The notes below the pieces were generated by a model. It had not been told where the DNA came from. It searched no databases and saw only the letters and a list, made by a program, of their open reading frames with translations. A DNA stretch of 64,000 nucleotides, taken from assembly GCF_024868665.1 (NCBI RefSeq), contig NC_079895.1, positions 27,002,709 to 27,066,708 of the forward strand, given 5' to 3'. This document shows, piece after piece, positions 1-14,400 of this stretch (positions within the stretch are counted from its first letter, which is position 1; every line of letters starts with the position of its first letter). The stretch is from Triplophysa rosa. Its lineage: Eukaryota > Chordata > Actinopteri > Cypriniformes > Nemacheilidae. The position numbers and the translations under genes are program-made.

Positions 1-86
1 TAAAGGCAAACTACAGCGCAGATACACTATAAAGGCAAACTACAGCGCAGATACACTGTAAAGGCAAACTACAGCGCAGATACACT
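1..86. repeat. 29-bp tandem repeat, three units
   Basis: Three nearly identical copies of a 29-base unit beginning taaaggcaaactacagcgca. The array starts at base 1, so it probably continues outside the window. It lies in pde11a intron 5. Confidence 0.9.
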
Positions 87-424
87 AGAAACACAAAAAA
101 TAAGACATACAGTATTTATAGTAACATCCACACAAACCACATCACATATACACCAGGTGTTCACACTACACTGTACACACAAACTACATTCCAAATGCAC
201 TTTTGCTAAACCTCTGCAGATGCACAGTTGCTACAGTCAGTTCCCACATTACAATACAAACACTAGACATTACAGCTTCTAGTTATCTAATGACTGTCTC
301 ACATATATCTGTGTGTTGCATAATCTAGAGGCGCAGTGTGCACCCTGAAGGATTCACACACACAAACACACTGACACATCTCTCTCTCTGAGACTGTGTG
401 TGTGTTAGAGGTGGTAATGCAGTT

Positions 425-520
425 GTCACTGTGGAAGCAGAACACACACACACACACACGCACACACAGAAACGCACACACACACACGCACACACAGAAA
501 CGCACGCACGCACACACGCT
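425..520. repeat. CA-rich microsatellite
   Basis: Interrupted (CA)n/(CACG)n in pde11a intron 5. The reading frames through it are low-complexity and not coding. Confidence 0.9.
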
Positions 521-641
521 GGCTGCTGCTGATGCTGGCTCTGAAACGGCCTCGTTAACCTTACAGCAGGTCTGCTGGCGTCTCTCCGCTTACATGTGTG
601 TGTACAGTATGTGTGAATGTTTAACCTGCCGTCTGTCGCAC

Positions 642-706
642 CTGTTCTCCATGTCAGCGCTGCACTTGGGTGAAAGTAGCTCAAAGGATTTGGTGAACTT
701 CACCAC
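642..706 (-). CDS. pde11a: pde11a coding exon 5
   Basis: A 65-base exon reading [20 protein letters not shown] (residues 396 on), then N and a phase-2 junction. Acceptor CTCCTGCAG, donor AACAG|GTGCGA. It is the last pde11a exon found in the window; later exons must lie beyond base 1. Confidence 0.9.
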
Positions 707-2400
707 CTGCAGGAGACATTGAAGCCAGCAGGATTAAAGAGATGTGGGGAGAGGGGAGAGACGGAGAGACGGAGGAGGAGGGAGGATCAGTACCGGAGAT
801 TCGATGTCCTCCAGCAACTGGACGGAGCAGCGTTCACACTTCAGCAGAGTCTGAGCTCGATGCATGATCTTCCTCACGATCTTCTCCAGATCAGTCTGCT
901 CCTCAAACAGATCATTCACCACCTCCAGAAGAGCCTGCACACACACAACACAACACCAACTCATCAACACACATCATTTATAAAAGTGTACATTTTGTGT
1001 TCCAAACAGAGATGGCGACAGAGAGGCAAAAGTTACAGATTGCAGCTTTAAGTAAATTTTCACTCTGAATTCGTAGAGACGTAAGAATGTCTTCGACAGA
1101 AATGTTTTCTGCTTGCATATCACGAAAGAGCGTTGCTTACATTTATCATAAAAAGCAAAACTACAATTACTACTGTATAAAATACAATTCAGTGTACAGT
1201 AATATGAATGGGCTCAATGTCATGTACAGTACATAACACTACAAATCTTTCTTTGTTACTCTGTGATGAAAAAATACTTTGTGTCGTTAAGAAAAATCAA
1301 CATCAACATGTAAAACGATGTGAAGAAAATGTGGAAAAACAGAACTAGCTACTTTAGGACAAGTTGAGCCAATAGTTTCTTCCAACATTATTTTAATCGT
1401 CTGTCAAATAAAATTGTATTTTAACTACTTCACAACTAATATTGTTTCAAACGCTGCACAATAGCTAAAAGACAACAAAGAGCTGATACATGAAATCACA
1501 TTCTCTGACTCAGTGTTGGGTGTAACTAGTTACTAAGTAATTAGTTACAGTAATTTAGTTACTTTCCCCTTGAAAAAGTCAAGTAAGTGATTACTCTCAT
1601 TTTTTCTGTAATTAAATTACAGTTACTTCTGATGTAATTAAAGTAAATACTGTCTGTAATATATGTGTGTGCAAAAGTGGAATTGACATCAAAAAGTCTA
1701 ACTTTAAAATCTGTGCTTTGATCTAAAATTCTCACATTTGTAATACGTAGATCAGTTAATAAGAATACTTTATGTAGTTTTATATTAGTTATTTGAATGA
1801 AGTTAACGAGCCGTTTCATGTCTATCCTTAAATCACTTAACTTGATATAAGATATAAAAAGTAATTAGTAATAAGTAATTAAATACTTTTTGGAGAGAGT
1901 AATGTGTACAGTAATCTAATTACACTATTGAATATGTAATTAGTAATTAATTAATTTTTCAGAGTAACTTGCACAACACTGCTCTGACTATCTCTCTCTC
2001 TCCTTCGTTCCTTTCTTTTTCTTTTGTGATCGATATGTAAAATGTGTTGAACACACTGTAAAATGTGAAGACGCCAAACTTGGATTTATAATTCCCCAGT
2101 CACACGTACACACATCTTCTGTTCATCCACAAACTCTCGGTATAAGAGCGGAGTGTGTAGGAAGCAGAAGATCAATAGACAGATGCACACATACTAGGTA
2201 ATAAACACCCACATGACATCTATAACACACACACACGCAGTGCTCTGTCCTGTCCGCAGCGGGATGGGGGGGTTAATGAAGTAAGCCTCGTGTATGTGGT
2301 GTATTCTCACCCTGCTCCTGTCGTACTCTTTCCGGGAGGCAGCGAACAGCTGGGCGTTTGAGATGGCGATACCGCAGAAGGGCAGATACATCTGCAACAC

Positions 2401-2431
<31 letters not shown>

Positions 2432-5400
2432 AGAAAGAGTTTAGAGATGTACAGTTAATGTGACCTCATGTTGTCCTGACCCTAACCCTGCTACACAATC
2501 TGATCTCACATTAACTGAACAAACACTAAGGGTGCGTTTCCACTGGTGCGGAGCAGAGCCAGCGTTTTCAATCCATTTATTACACGGCTCGTTGGAATGC
2601 TTGATTCTGATTGGCCAGTCACGACATCGCTGTGAAAAGTAGCCAAACCAAGATTATGACATATTATTCCACATATGAAGAGTTTGTTTCCAAAAAGAGA
2701 TTCAAATGGTTCAAAAATCATGTTTTTTATTGTGTTAGTTAGCTGTGTTTTTTGAGTTATTACGGCTTAAATCAAAACAAACCAACGGCAGTTTGATTGA
2801 TATTAACTGGAATGCACAATAAAAAAATATGATTTTTGAAAAAATGTAAAAACGGAGTTCTCTCATTTTGGAATTAAACTCTTCATTTGATTATGACATA
2901 AATGCAAATGTATTGACACGCATCGTAGCAAACGCATTTCAGCATTGCCAGCAGCATGGAGCGCACTAGTCTAAATACACTCCATCAAAATCATCTTCAT
3001 ATGTTTCAGTACTTATCTTCATCCTAAAGTGCTGGGAGTATTCCATCAAATAAAGGCGACGGTAAGCACTGAAAACAGAAAAACTGATACTTCAGTTCAA
3101 TTCAGTTTTATTTCTGTAGCGTTTTTCACAATTTTGCATTGTAAAGCAGCTTTACGTGCACATAGGAACCTACTGTATGAGGCATTCTAGTTTTATATCA
3201 GTTTGTCTGTTTCTTGGAATCAGATACACTGTAAAAAGAAATCCTGTAAAAACTGATACAGTACTGGCAGAAAATGACCAGTACATTTTCCTTTATTTTA
3301 CAGACATTTCCGTTAATGCTAAAATGTAATTAAATGCACTGCAAAATGTAAAAACAGGTAAAACAACTACAAAAAAAATGAATACGGAAAATTACTTCAT
3401 ATATACAGTATACTGATTTTTATATATTTATAAACAGAGTGTAGCTAGATAAGTAAAAAAGTAAAGATAAGTAACTTCTGGAAATATTCATTAGTGTCAT
3501 GTGTCTGTAATAATCCCTGTTTTAAAAATATAAACTGATGAAAATATTCATAGCAAATGACAACAATACTGTCACATTAGAAATGTTTGGGGTTGAATGA
3601 TCTGAGGTTGAAAAGAACAGCTTCAATATCATTGCGGTACATCAGTCAATATTTTGTATCTGCTAAAACAGAACAAAAAACGGAACGGGTTGATAGAACG
3701 GATAGATCTAACTATCTTGCAGACTTGGATGTCAGAGAGGAAGAACAGCAGGCAGGAGACGAAGGGATGTTATAATAAAATGAGCAAAGTTTAGAGAGAG
3801 AGAAAATAACGTTCAGATGCCCATTCAAACTCTGTCGAGCGTTCACTTTCTCTCCGTCTAACTTTGTCCGACTTCGTCTGACTAGAAACACATTGAGCAG
3901 GTGTTATTATACCAACATAGAGTGTGGAAAATTACTGCCTCGTGACGTTATTAGGAACCTTGAGAATGAGACCACTGCAAACTCATATCTACTTGTGAAG
4001 ACAATACAATTTGCAGAAACGTTGTCTTGTCATTTTCACAAGCAGCTTCTTCAGGTTTCACACTGAGTGGCTTTGAAGATTTGTCTTGGGTGCCGTGTGT
4101 GAGTATCCCAACCTGTCTGACATAGAAAAGCATAACCGATCTTGTGAGTTTGAGGCAGGGCTATCTGATTGGGGCGGAGCTATCTGTTTGCTGGACCAAT
4201 AACAGATTGTTAGGTGTTTGGGAAACCTGTTTGAAAACAATTGCAATCTGCAATTGCACTTGGTGCCGTTATTGATGCAGAATTTACACACTTCTGCTGT
4301 AAAGGTCTGAGATCTCCGCCCAGAATGCCAAACACTGTCAGAATAAAATGTATTTGTAAAACACTCATTGTAAGTTTCTCTGTCAGTGAGCCAGACACTC
4401 TGTGAAAGAGAAATGAGTGGCTCCTAGCCACAGAGTTGAGAATAAACATGTTCATGTTAACACAGGAGCCACAAGAAAACCGGCCTGAGGACACGTCCCT
4501 GTGACACCAGAGAGAGAGCGAGCGAGAGAGAGAGAGACTCGGAGAGAAGGCAGGTAAAGCAGCTTCAGGGGTAAATGGATTCTGTCTGACTGGTGCAGCT
4601 GCATTGAGTCTGTTTACCCGGCTCAAATAAACACAACGTCACCGCGGCGGGATCTTCACGCCACACTTTCTGCTCATTGAAACCATTAAAGATGAGGTAA
4701 CACACTCTCATATTAATCTTGAGTACCTATAGAGTAGTATTGCATACTTCATTTCTTCGAAGAGTCTTTAGTTTGATCAAATTTATAAAAGAGAGATACA
4801 GCTGTACGCACGAGCACACAACACATCACAGCATTATCCCTTTGTGTAGTTTACATTATGCACGTACACGCCGATTGCCAACAAAACAGACATATGACTC
4901 AGTTTGACTTACCACGTGTGTTCATGTCCGGCATCTTTTAGCGCTGGAACCGCACCATCTATCAGTTTCAAACCAAATCCAGCGTTTCTATAACATTCAT
5001 CACTCAAATGCAGTGAACAAACAAACACCTGAACTTCCGTCAGCCGAGTGAAGCGCCATTGATTGTGCTCTTTCTCTCATGCTCGCGTGTGGGTGTGCTC
5101 TTTCTCACGCTCGCTGGTTGACGTGTGGGCGTGCTTTTCTGGAAGATGAAGTCCAATAAGGGACTTAGAACCCTTGTTACGAAACGGGAATCCATGTTCG
5201 AAAAAAACTTTCCGAAACCTGTACGAACCCAGGCGGAGTGAGTCTTGCACAGACATACTACGTCATATGTTTCACGTTTTGACAAGTTGCCCATGTTAAG
5301 CTTGAGAAGCCAGCACGTTTAACAGTCTAAAGAAGTTAGAATGCATGAAATAGCATGTTACTAACTCCTCTTTAAGCCACTTCACATAGACCTGGAACTT

Positions 5401-8400
5401 CACACTGAGCTTCATTCCACTGTAGACTTCCTACCCAAGCTTTTAGATTCTGATAGGTTTCCTCTCAAATCTGCTTCACCATTAAATGTCAATCGAACCA
5501 AAACTATCCAATGTTTTTTTTTTAGCAAAAAGATAAAATGGAGATTTTGTAACACTAGGGAATTGACTCTTTGTGGATTAGTGAAGTTGACAGAAAAGGT
5601 ACATCATAAGTTGTTAAAACTGTTACAATTAAACTGAAATCATTGCAAACTTTGTTGAAAACAACCACAAACGTTTTTAAAGGCACAGTTCACCCAAAAA
5701 TGAAGATTCTGTCTTCATTTACTCTACCTCAAAAAGTTCCAAACCTGTATAAATATGTTGTCTGTTGAACACAAAGAAAGATTTTTTGGAAAAAAATTTA
5801 GCAACTGAGAGTTGTTTTCCAAAATTCTTCAAAATATGAACAAATATTCAAAAAACTGAACAAAAACATTATACAAGAGTAATTTATGACAGAATTTTCA
5901 TTTTTGGATGAACTATACCTTTTAACAAAATTTCACACATCATCTCCAATTGCTTGACCAAACACACACAATGACTGCATCTTTGTTACAATGTCAAGCC
6001 GGTCAGAAAATCAACAGCGCAACATTACGACAGCACCACATGTGTATGTATACTTTGCAGGGGTGTAACGGTTCAAATTACTCACGGTTCGGTTTGTGCT
6101 ATGTTCAGGGAAAACGGACTAATGACAAATAAAAAAAAGAACAAAATCAAGCTACAAGTAACAGCACCAATAAAACAACAGCGCAAAGCAGAAAATGAAA
6201 TAAGATACTGTATATATACCTTTTAAGGTAGAAATGGATTAAAGTAATCAAATAAAACATAACATTGCATATGTACAAATGAAATAAAGATGAATCATAA
6301 TTGAAGTTACAGAAGCTATTGAGTCACAAGCAGTGAGTGATTTCCTTGACTTTTAACAGACAGCAGGAATATGCTGCTGTCGCTTTAAGAGGAATGAAAC
6401 CCATCCAGTACACTGATACTGTACACATGCGTTGTTTTTCATCTGTTTCGTTCATTCGCTTAAGACATAACTACTATGTTTGTTAAGATACTCGACAAGA
6501 GGGGCATGTTGACCTACTTCGTGTGTGAATTTGTCCATTTAAGCGCTTCAAAGACAACTCAATATTTGCGCCATGTCTGAGACTTTCCTTGTGCACGCTT
6601 TGGATCTTCTCAAGTTTTCTTCTGCATCATCTTGCACTTAAATGTTTCATTGGCAAGGCTTGAATGAGTGTAGTTTAAACAGCAACACCTGCTCTTCAGG
6701 TCTCACCTGCACTCGCGCGCTCACAACACCCGGGTGATGAAAGCAGAAATGACTGGTCATATTACAGCATACGTCAATCCTATTGAAATTTGACTACGTT
6801 ATTTGATTTGTTATTAAATGTAGGTATTAAATGTGTATCCATCGACAAACATACATTAGCTGAACGTTGAACATTTTACGCATTATAATTTCTAACGAAC
6901 CATATTATAAATGCGTCGTCAGATTTAAGATGAGCCGCGGTCCAACGCGCTGAACCATTGGTGGAGAACCGTGCGGTTAAATTTTTTACCGAGAACCATT
7001 ACACCCCTAATACTTTGCATATGACGCTTTACGAAAATAACACAGTAGCTCAAAGAATGGAAATCACTTTAGATGTGAGTGTCATGTACATACTGTCTAA
7101 TGATATCCACGAGCATGTGATTGTGTGTTAGGTGAGGAGAAGTGTGTTAAGCAGAGGAATAAAGATGCAGGATTACAGGTAAGCACTGCCTGAGCAGTCA
7201 GCCATCACCTCGGGGCTCTTGTGGCCTATTTTCAACAAAGCACAGTAAATCTCCAACACACGCTCTTCCACAGATGACACACAAACACTCACACTCTTCC
7301 ACAGATGACACACAAACACTCACACTCACACTCTTCCACAGACGACACACAAACTCTCACGCTCTTCCACAGACACCACACAAACACTCACACTCTTCCA
7401 CAGATGACACAAACACACACACTCTTCCACAGATGACACACAAACACTCACACTCTTCCACAGACGACACAAACACACGCGCTCTTCCACAGACGACACA
7501 CAAACACTCACGACTCTTCCACAGAAAACACACACACTCCATTCTCCACAGATGACACACAAACACCTCACACTCAACTCTTCCACAGACGACACACAAA
7601 CTCTCACGCTCTTCCACAGACACCACACAAACACTCACACTCTTCCACAGATGACACAAACACACACACTCTTCCACAGATGACACACAAACACTCACAC
7701 TCTTCCCACAGACGACAGCCATCTCACCGCTACAGATGCGACGACAAAACACCCTACCACAGAGACACACTCTTCCACAGATGACACACCAACACTCACC
7801 TCCCACACGACAAAACACCTCCCACAGACCAACACTCACATCTCCACAGACGACACACTTTCCCGACGACACAAATCACGCTTTGACAGATGCAATCTCG
7901 ACACTCTTACATCTTCCACAGACACACACATTCACGCTCCAAGCACACACAAACTCACACTCTTCCACAGATGACACAAACACACACACTCTTCCACAGA
8001 TGACACACAAACACTCACACTCTTCCACAGACGACACAAACACACACACTCTTCCACAGACGACACACAAACACTCACACTCTTCCAACAGATCGACACA
8101 AACACACTGCGCTCTTCCACAGACGACACACCAACTCTCACACTCTTCCACAGACAACACACCAACACTCACACTCTTCCACCTATGACACAAACACACA
8201 CACTCTTCCACAGACAACACACAAACACACACACTCTTCCACAGACGACACACAGACACAAGCGCTCTTCCACAGACGACATGCAAACACACACGCTCTT
8301 CCACAGACGACACGTAAACACACACACTCTTCCACAGACAACACACAAACTCACACGCACTTCCACAGACACAACAACAACCCAACACGTGACAATAAAC

Positions 8401-11400
8401 ACCAAGGAATTAAACAGGTAATGAGGGGAAACAGCTGCAGGGATGAAAAAAAGCTCTTGATTTGAAGAATCTACACTGTAGATTCTACAGGAATCTGAAT
8501 GGTGCTGTGAAAATTGCAAGCAGAGCATTTGTTTGCGCTTGGTTTATTCACAGTTCTATTGTAAACTAATCTGGCGTCGCTTTGTGAATGATGATTACAG
8601 ACAACTGCCATCTCACACATGTGCTAGTTAGTCATCCACTACAGTCATTGCGGTGTGTTCTAGTGCGACTTTTCAACAGTCTCAAAGGAATTCGTGACAT
8701 TGTCACAAACTGTAATCTATTAATTCGTGTTCATGACACGAATTTCCCCCTTTTTTCATGGCACTCAGCAGGACTTTCCATCTAACGTATTTTAATACGT
8801 GATATCTTTCATATGTATAAAAATACATCAACGCAATCTGATGGGAATTCATACCTATTTTACAAGGTGGCTCATTCGTGTGAATTCCTTTTTCCTACGA
8901 TCTTATTCGTATGTTTTGTAATGATTTGACTTTGCCCTGTGACGAAAGGTTTAGGGGCGCCATTTGTTGTTGCTTTGCCACCTCGTGAAACTCGCGGTTT
9001 TAGCAAACATTAGCCCTTGCGGCTGTGATTTTAGGGTTTGGGGTGAAGTGAGGTGTTGGTTAGCCACTTCCTTAAATATGAACGACTTCTTTTGATATCA
9101 GGTTATAAATATATAAATGGGTTATGAATATATAAACGTACAGACACACGCGGTCTGTGTATTGCACACAAATTAATAGATTCCAAATTTCGTGCCTATG
9201 CCACAAACTACCTTGAGACTGGGTTGGACTTTTTGTCCAGACACAGCCAACTTGAGGCAACACCAGTCAGATTTCACCACAGCCAGTTTATGTAAACACC
9301 CTCCTCACATTTGCAGTGAAAGACAGCTGTCACAGCCCGTTGCTGGCGCCTTGGCTCTCCACCTGAGGGCGCCATATTGCTCAATGTTTCTGCCTGTGTT
9401 GTGTTAAGGACTTGTGATTGTCAACTGGTTTCACCTGTGTTCCATTTTCTGTCTGTCCCTACATCTGTGTATATAGCCCTTGTGTTCAGTTGTTTGATGT
9501 TACACCCTTGTTTATTCTCATACACTTATACACTGGATTTTATGTCACTCTGTGGATTTATTAAACAACCTTATACTGCATTTGGATCCGCTCCTTGTTT
9601 TCCCTTGACCTGCACGTCACAACAGCTTCTTTCCATTGCTTTCTTTCAGGGTTTGGAGGGAAGAACCCAAGCGCAGGCAGCAATTAAGGGGTTAACGGGA
9701 ATATTTATTAAAAGAGAAAACAAAAACCCACGATGGGGGAACAAACACTAACAAAGAGACTTCTCAAAAAAGACAAACAAAAACTTCCCTCTAGGGGGCA
9801 AAACAAGAATAAAAGCAATAACTAACAAAACTCACACTGAGGGACAACGCAGGACAGGAACAAGATATACTAGACATGGACTAACACGAACCGGGTACGA
9901 AGACCAATGAACAGACACGGGACCGAAAGAACAGGGACTCTAAATAGGGGAACACTAACGAGGGATGATTACACATGGAGGGTGACGGGCAGGTGACAGG
10001 AATCAACACTAAAGGGAAGCTAACGAGAGGGCAGGCCTTAGAGACGAGACACCGGAGAGAACGCATATTATGTCGTGACAGACAATAATATGCTTCTCTC
10101 CACACAGAACATGAGGCTCTGCCACAAGACCAAGAAAGACATGACAAGAAGAGGCAGAGCCATGACAGCTTTCTAATGTTGGAATTCTTCAAAAGCTCGA
10201 GCGGAGCGGCAGGTGCTACAAACATTCAGAACGTTTGGAGGATTTTCTTCTGATCATAGTTCTGGTGTTTGCGAACAACAGTATCTATTGTGCTTTCTTT
10301 TCTTACCTCATCATAATTGATGCGCAAATGTGGGCGGGCATGTCTTGACGCTTCGGGTATTAATGTCAAAAGGATTTCAGAAGGAAATGTGCGGCCTTAA
10401 GTGAATTAAACACAAACATTCGAACTGCACTATAATGATGTGCAGTGTGTGTAAACAGATGATCTGACATGCCGAGAGAAGACATCAGCTCTGTGGGCTT
10501 TAACTGCACATCATTTAAACATTACTTCAGCACGACTGGACCCCAACAATGTGTGTGCGTGTGGGTGCGTGTGTGTGCGCGCGCGTGCGAGTGTGTGTGT
10601 GCAGTTGCAAACGTCTGGCCGCCTGTAATAAACCTGTAACTAAAGCAGGGAAAGCATTTCAATTGAAAGAAGTGAATAATTAATATATTTTAGTACTGGA
10701 TTCACACGGCTCTAGAGTGCTGCTTCATCTACAAAAATGCAGAATGTAGAAATGTAGAAAACTAGGACATGGCAACAGTGTTTTATTGTACATGTGCCAT
10801 GAAATAAAACGTTGGTATGTTTCTATGCTAATACCAAGGATATGTTGGCATGAGTATCATGTAAATACCACAGAATATGTATTAATTCTTTCATCATTTA
10901 TTCACCCTCGTGTCATTTTAAACCTGTATGACTATGATCCTTCTGCAGAACACAAAGGAAGATATTTTGAAGAATGTTAGTAACCTAACAACATTGAACC
11001 CCATTGACTTCCAGGTTCTGAGGGTGAATAAATGATGACGGAATTTGTATTTTTTGCTGAACTATCCCTTTAAAGTCTGGTTAGAGCGGCTGTATGGAGC
11101 GATAGAGACTGCGTCACTCTGTCCTGCGTCACTGTCTGAGAGAAGATGATATTGTGTTGAATCCACAGCACTGCCTTCTGCTCGTCCCACCGAGAATTGA
11201 TCACAATATTCACAGTACTGTGCCATTTCAACACAAAGACCACCGAGACGTTTGGCCTTCAGCGGCACATCCAGACGATTCAGAGATATACACACGTATG
11301 CAGGTGACCAGCAGAGGTTTGACTCGGACACTCAAGACACCGTCATGTCTTCTGGTATAAATGATGCAGAAGTCCCCGACATCACTTTTATAGTGTTTCT

Positions 11401-14400
11401 ACAGTATGTGTTGTTGGCTTCTGCAATTCACATATGCGCCATCATTCAGTTATTGAAGTCCATCGGGATTCTTTACTTGCCCATGTTATCATCCAGCAGG
11501 AGACAAGCCCTAACTTCAGTGGAACGGGAAAGTAACAGCACACCTTGTTTAATGGTTTAATATACCAGGTTTAATACTTGAGTTTAGTGGTTTGCTCAAA
11601 TCCCCGATCATAAATATGAATAACAGGAACAGAGACGCTGGCCCTGGCAAGAAAACACAGCTCAAGCTCACGCAGAAGAAAAGCATTGCTATAAATCCAG
11701 AACGCCATCGATTTATATGATGTCATGAATTATAGAGTCCTCTTGTGTCGAGCGCTGTACTCGCGCAAATTCTTGGTCCTCCACATAATGCACAGACTGA
11801 AAGCGTTGGAAAACATACCCAATGTGTCTGCCCGTATCGCCAGATTACCGTATGCTTGTTTGGAAAACACAAATGTTGGTGGTGCTAACGTTGTCCTGCC
11901 AACACAGAATCTAAAAGCGGCACCTTTATCTCTGTGGGCTGAGCTTTCTCTGTTCTTGCATACAGTAGGAAGAGTTTCATCATTCATTCAGAAGACAGTA
12001 AGACATGCGTGACATGATGCTAACGTACACCGAAAGGCACACATGAAATCTCATTGCAATGGCACTGCGAGCTGTTAAAGGGACGGTTCGCCCAAAAATC
12101 ATTTATTCAGCCTCATGTGGTATGCGAGTCGTTCTCCTCTGTGGATCACAAAAGAAGATATTTTGAGAAATGTCTCAGTGGCTTTGTGTTCACACAATGG
12201 AAGTCAACGGGGGCCGATGTTGTTTGGTTATCTTCTTTTCTGTTGTGCAGAAGAAAGAAAGTCACCATTCACTTTCATCGTAATCAAAAGAGCTGTCCGG
12301 ACCCTGATAACTCCTACAAAAGAAAGCACGTCACATATTTTTGCACTGGTGATGATAGAACTGTATAGAGACCAAACGTCTCAGTCTGTAAATGGCCGTG
12401 GCCGGTGACTGTGAGATACAGGTTAATCGTGTTCTCTGCTCTGGAAAATAATACAATACCTCATTTAGATGTCAGCAAAACACACACGCACACTTTTTGC
12501 ATCTTCTCTCAGCATCCCTGACGCCTCCGGACACATCCATTATAACCAGTGTCAGCGCTGCGCTCGCTGCTTACGCTGAGAAATATGAGACGCTCTGTTC
12601 AGCTTTAAAACCCACAGCATCTGTTTCATTCACACAGATGAAAGATTGGTGCATTTACCACACAATGACGCAGTGTGGAGCCATCATCACTGGACCAACT
12701 GAACCACGACACGGTACAAAAGTTCAAGAAAGAGATCATATTAACAGCAAAACTCACACGCGCTTATGAAATGACAATTATCCTCAATATTCATGTATAT
12801 CGTTACGTTTTGTTCCATTTTAGGAGTACCAACTTACAGTAACGCTTAACAGAAAAGATAATAACCCAAAATAACACTGAGCTGTAGTTGGTACAAGGAT
12901 TATTATTGTTCACTAAAAGTATTACAAAAAATGTGTTAATTGAAATTAAAATGGAATATAGACCCAAATTTGAACTAAACTATATAAAATTGAGACTTTT
13001 TGTCTAAATTAACATAATGAGCAATAATACAACGAATAGAATGATAATACTGTAGCAAAATCAAGGAAAAAATCAATAAAATTAGTGATTTAAAATGAAA
13101 ATGAATATGAACATGAAAAAACAAAATGTATATATATACTGTATATACGAGTGTCTTATCTCTTTACAAGTTAACAGCTAATGACTGCAAAGAATTATAA
13201 ACTGATTCCATAACAGTACTTGACATTTAGCAAATGATATTATTGGTCTGAGGTTGCTAAGGGGTGACCGTGCCAGAAAAAAGTAAGGTGAGTGACCTGA
13301 CATATCCAATCTTACTTCTTAGTAAATAATAAGGTCGATAAATCAATAAAAAACAAATGCACATTTAAAAATAACGATTCATAACCCATGTCTTGATGGC
13401 CTCTGTGAGATCCAATTCAGATTTGGCTAAATAATTCAGATTTTTAAAAAATATAAAAAAAACATTTTAAGTTACTGGCCCAATGTACCTGAATGTGTTA
13501 AGATCAAATGAGCCATTCATTTCAGTTCAAATGGGCCACCGTCTGAGTTAAGTTGAAACAGAAATTCTGGTGGTTCCTCTTATTAACAATTAATTATATT
13601 ATTAATATATTGCATCATTGCATTACTTACTGAAAAGAGAGGGTGAAAGAGACGCTTTGATATAGAAGTGATGGGTGTTGAAGTAAAGTAGCCTAATGTT
13701 CAACTATTTGTTATAGACAGCATGAAAAACAGAAAAGAGAGGGTCAGAAAGGAACATAAAGGAGATATAAAGGATGTCTGCCAGGGATGCGGCAAAAACT
13801 ACAATCGGTGGGTACGGGAGAAGATGAGAGGAGCATTGGCCGAATATTATATCATTGCTGTTAACTTTTAAACTGTTGCCATTACACTACTTGTTATTGT
13901 TACATTTTTTCATGAAATGTATCTTTTCTTTTATTGTTTAATATCATTCAAATTGATGTGCTAATATAATTTAAATGCAATGTTGCACTGTTACATTATA
14001 CAATTAAAAATAATTGCATGTGTTTTATCAGAAATGTCTCTTTCACTTTGCAGTTTGACTGGCCCCTTTTTGCTGATTTGACCTGAATCACCTTAAAAAT
14101 GACATAAATGATCTAATAAATATATTTTCATGCCATTGTATATGGATGCACATTTTGTGTCCTCACAAGAATAAATAAATTAAAATGTAATATATAAATA
14201 CTGTTTTGGAATAATATTTTTGTAAAATAAACAATGATGATGCAATGTTTTGTCATGTGAGAAGTGTCACCATGGTATGTCTGAAAAAACCCATCGTTGA
14301 CTTTTGGACCATCGGTGCAACCGGGATATATGAAACAAAAGGAGATCATGAAAGGCACGCTATTTAAACTTTGTTGGATTGTTGGCATTGTATCTAACTA

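Noticed and set aside
1..640. Further pde11a exon in the first 640 bases
   Set aside because: No frame matching the GAF-B continuation; the stretch is CA repeat, tandem repeat and AT-rich intron.
7255..8385. Regular spaced repeats reminiscent of a CRISPR array
   Set aside because: Units are contiguous degenerate repeats without unique spacers, in a vertebrate intron.
7274..8388. Several overlapping open frames on both strands at 7.3-8.4 kb
   Set aside because: All lie in a minisatellite and repeat the same 10-residue pattern; no known domain.
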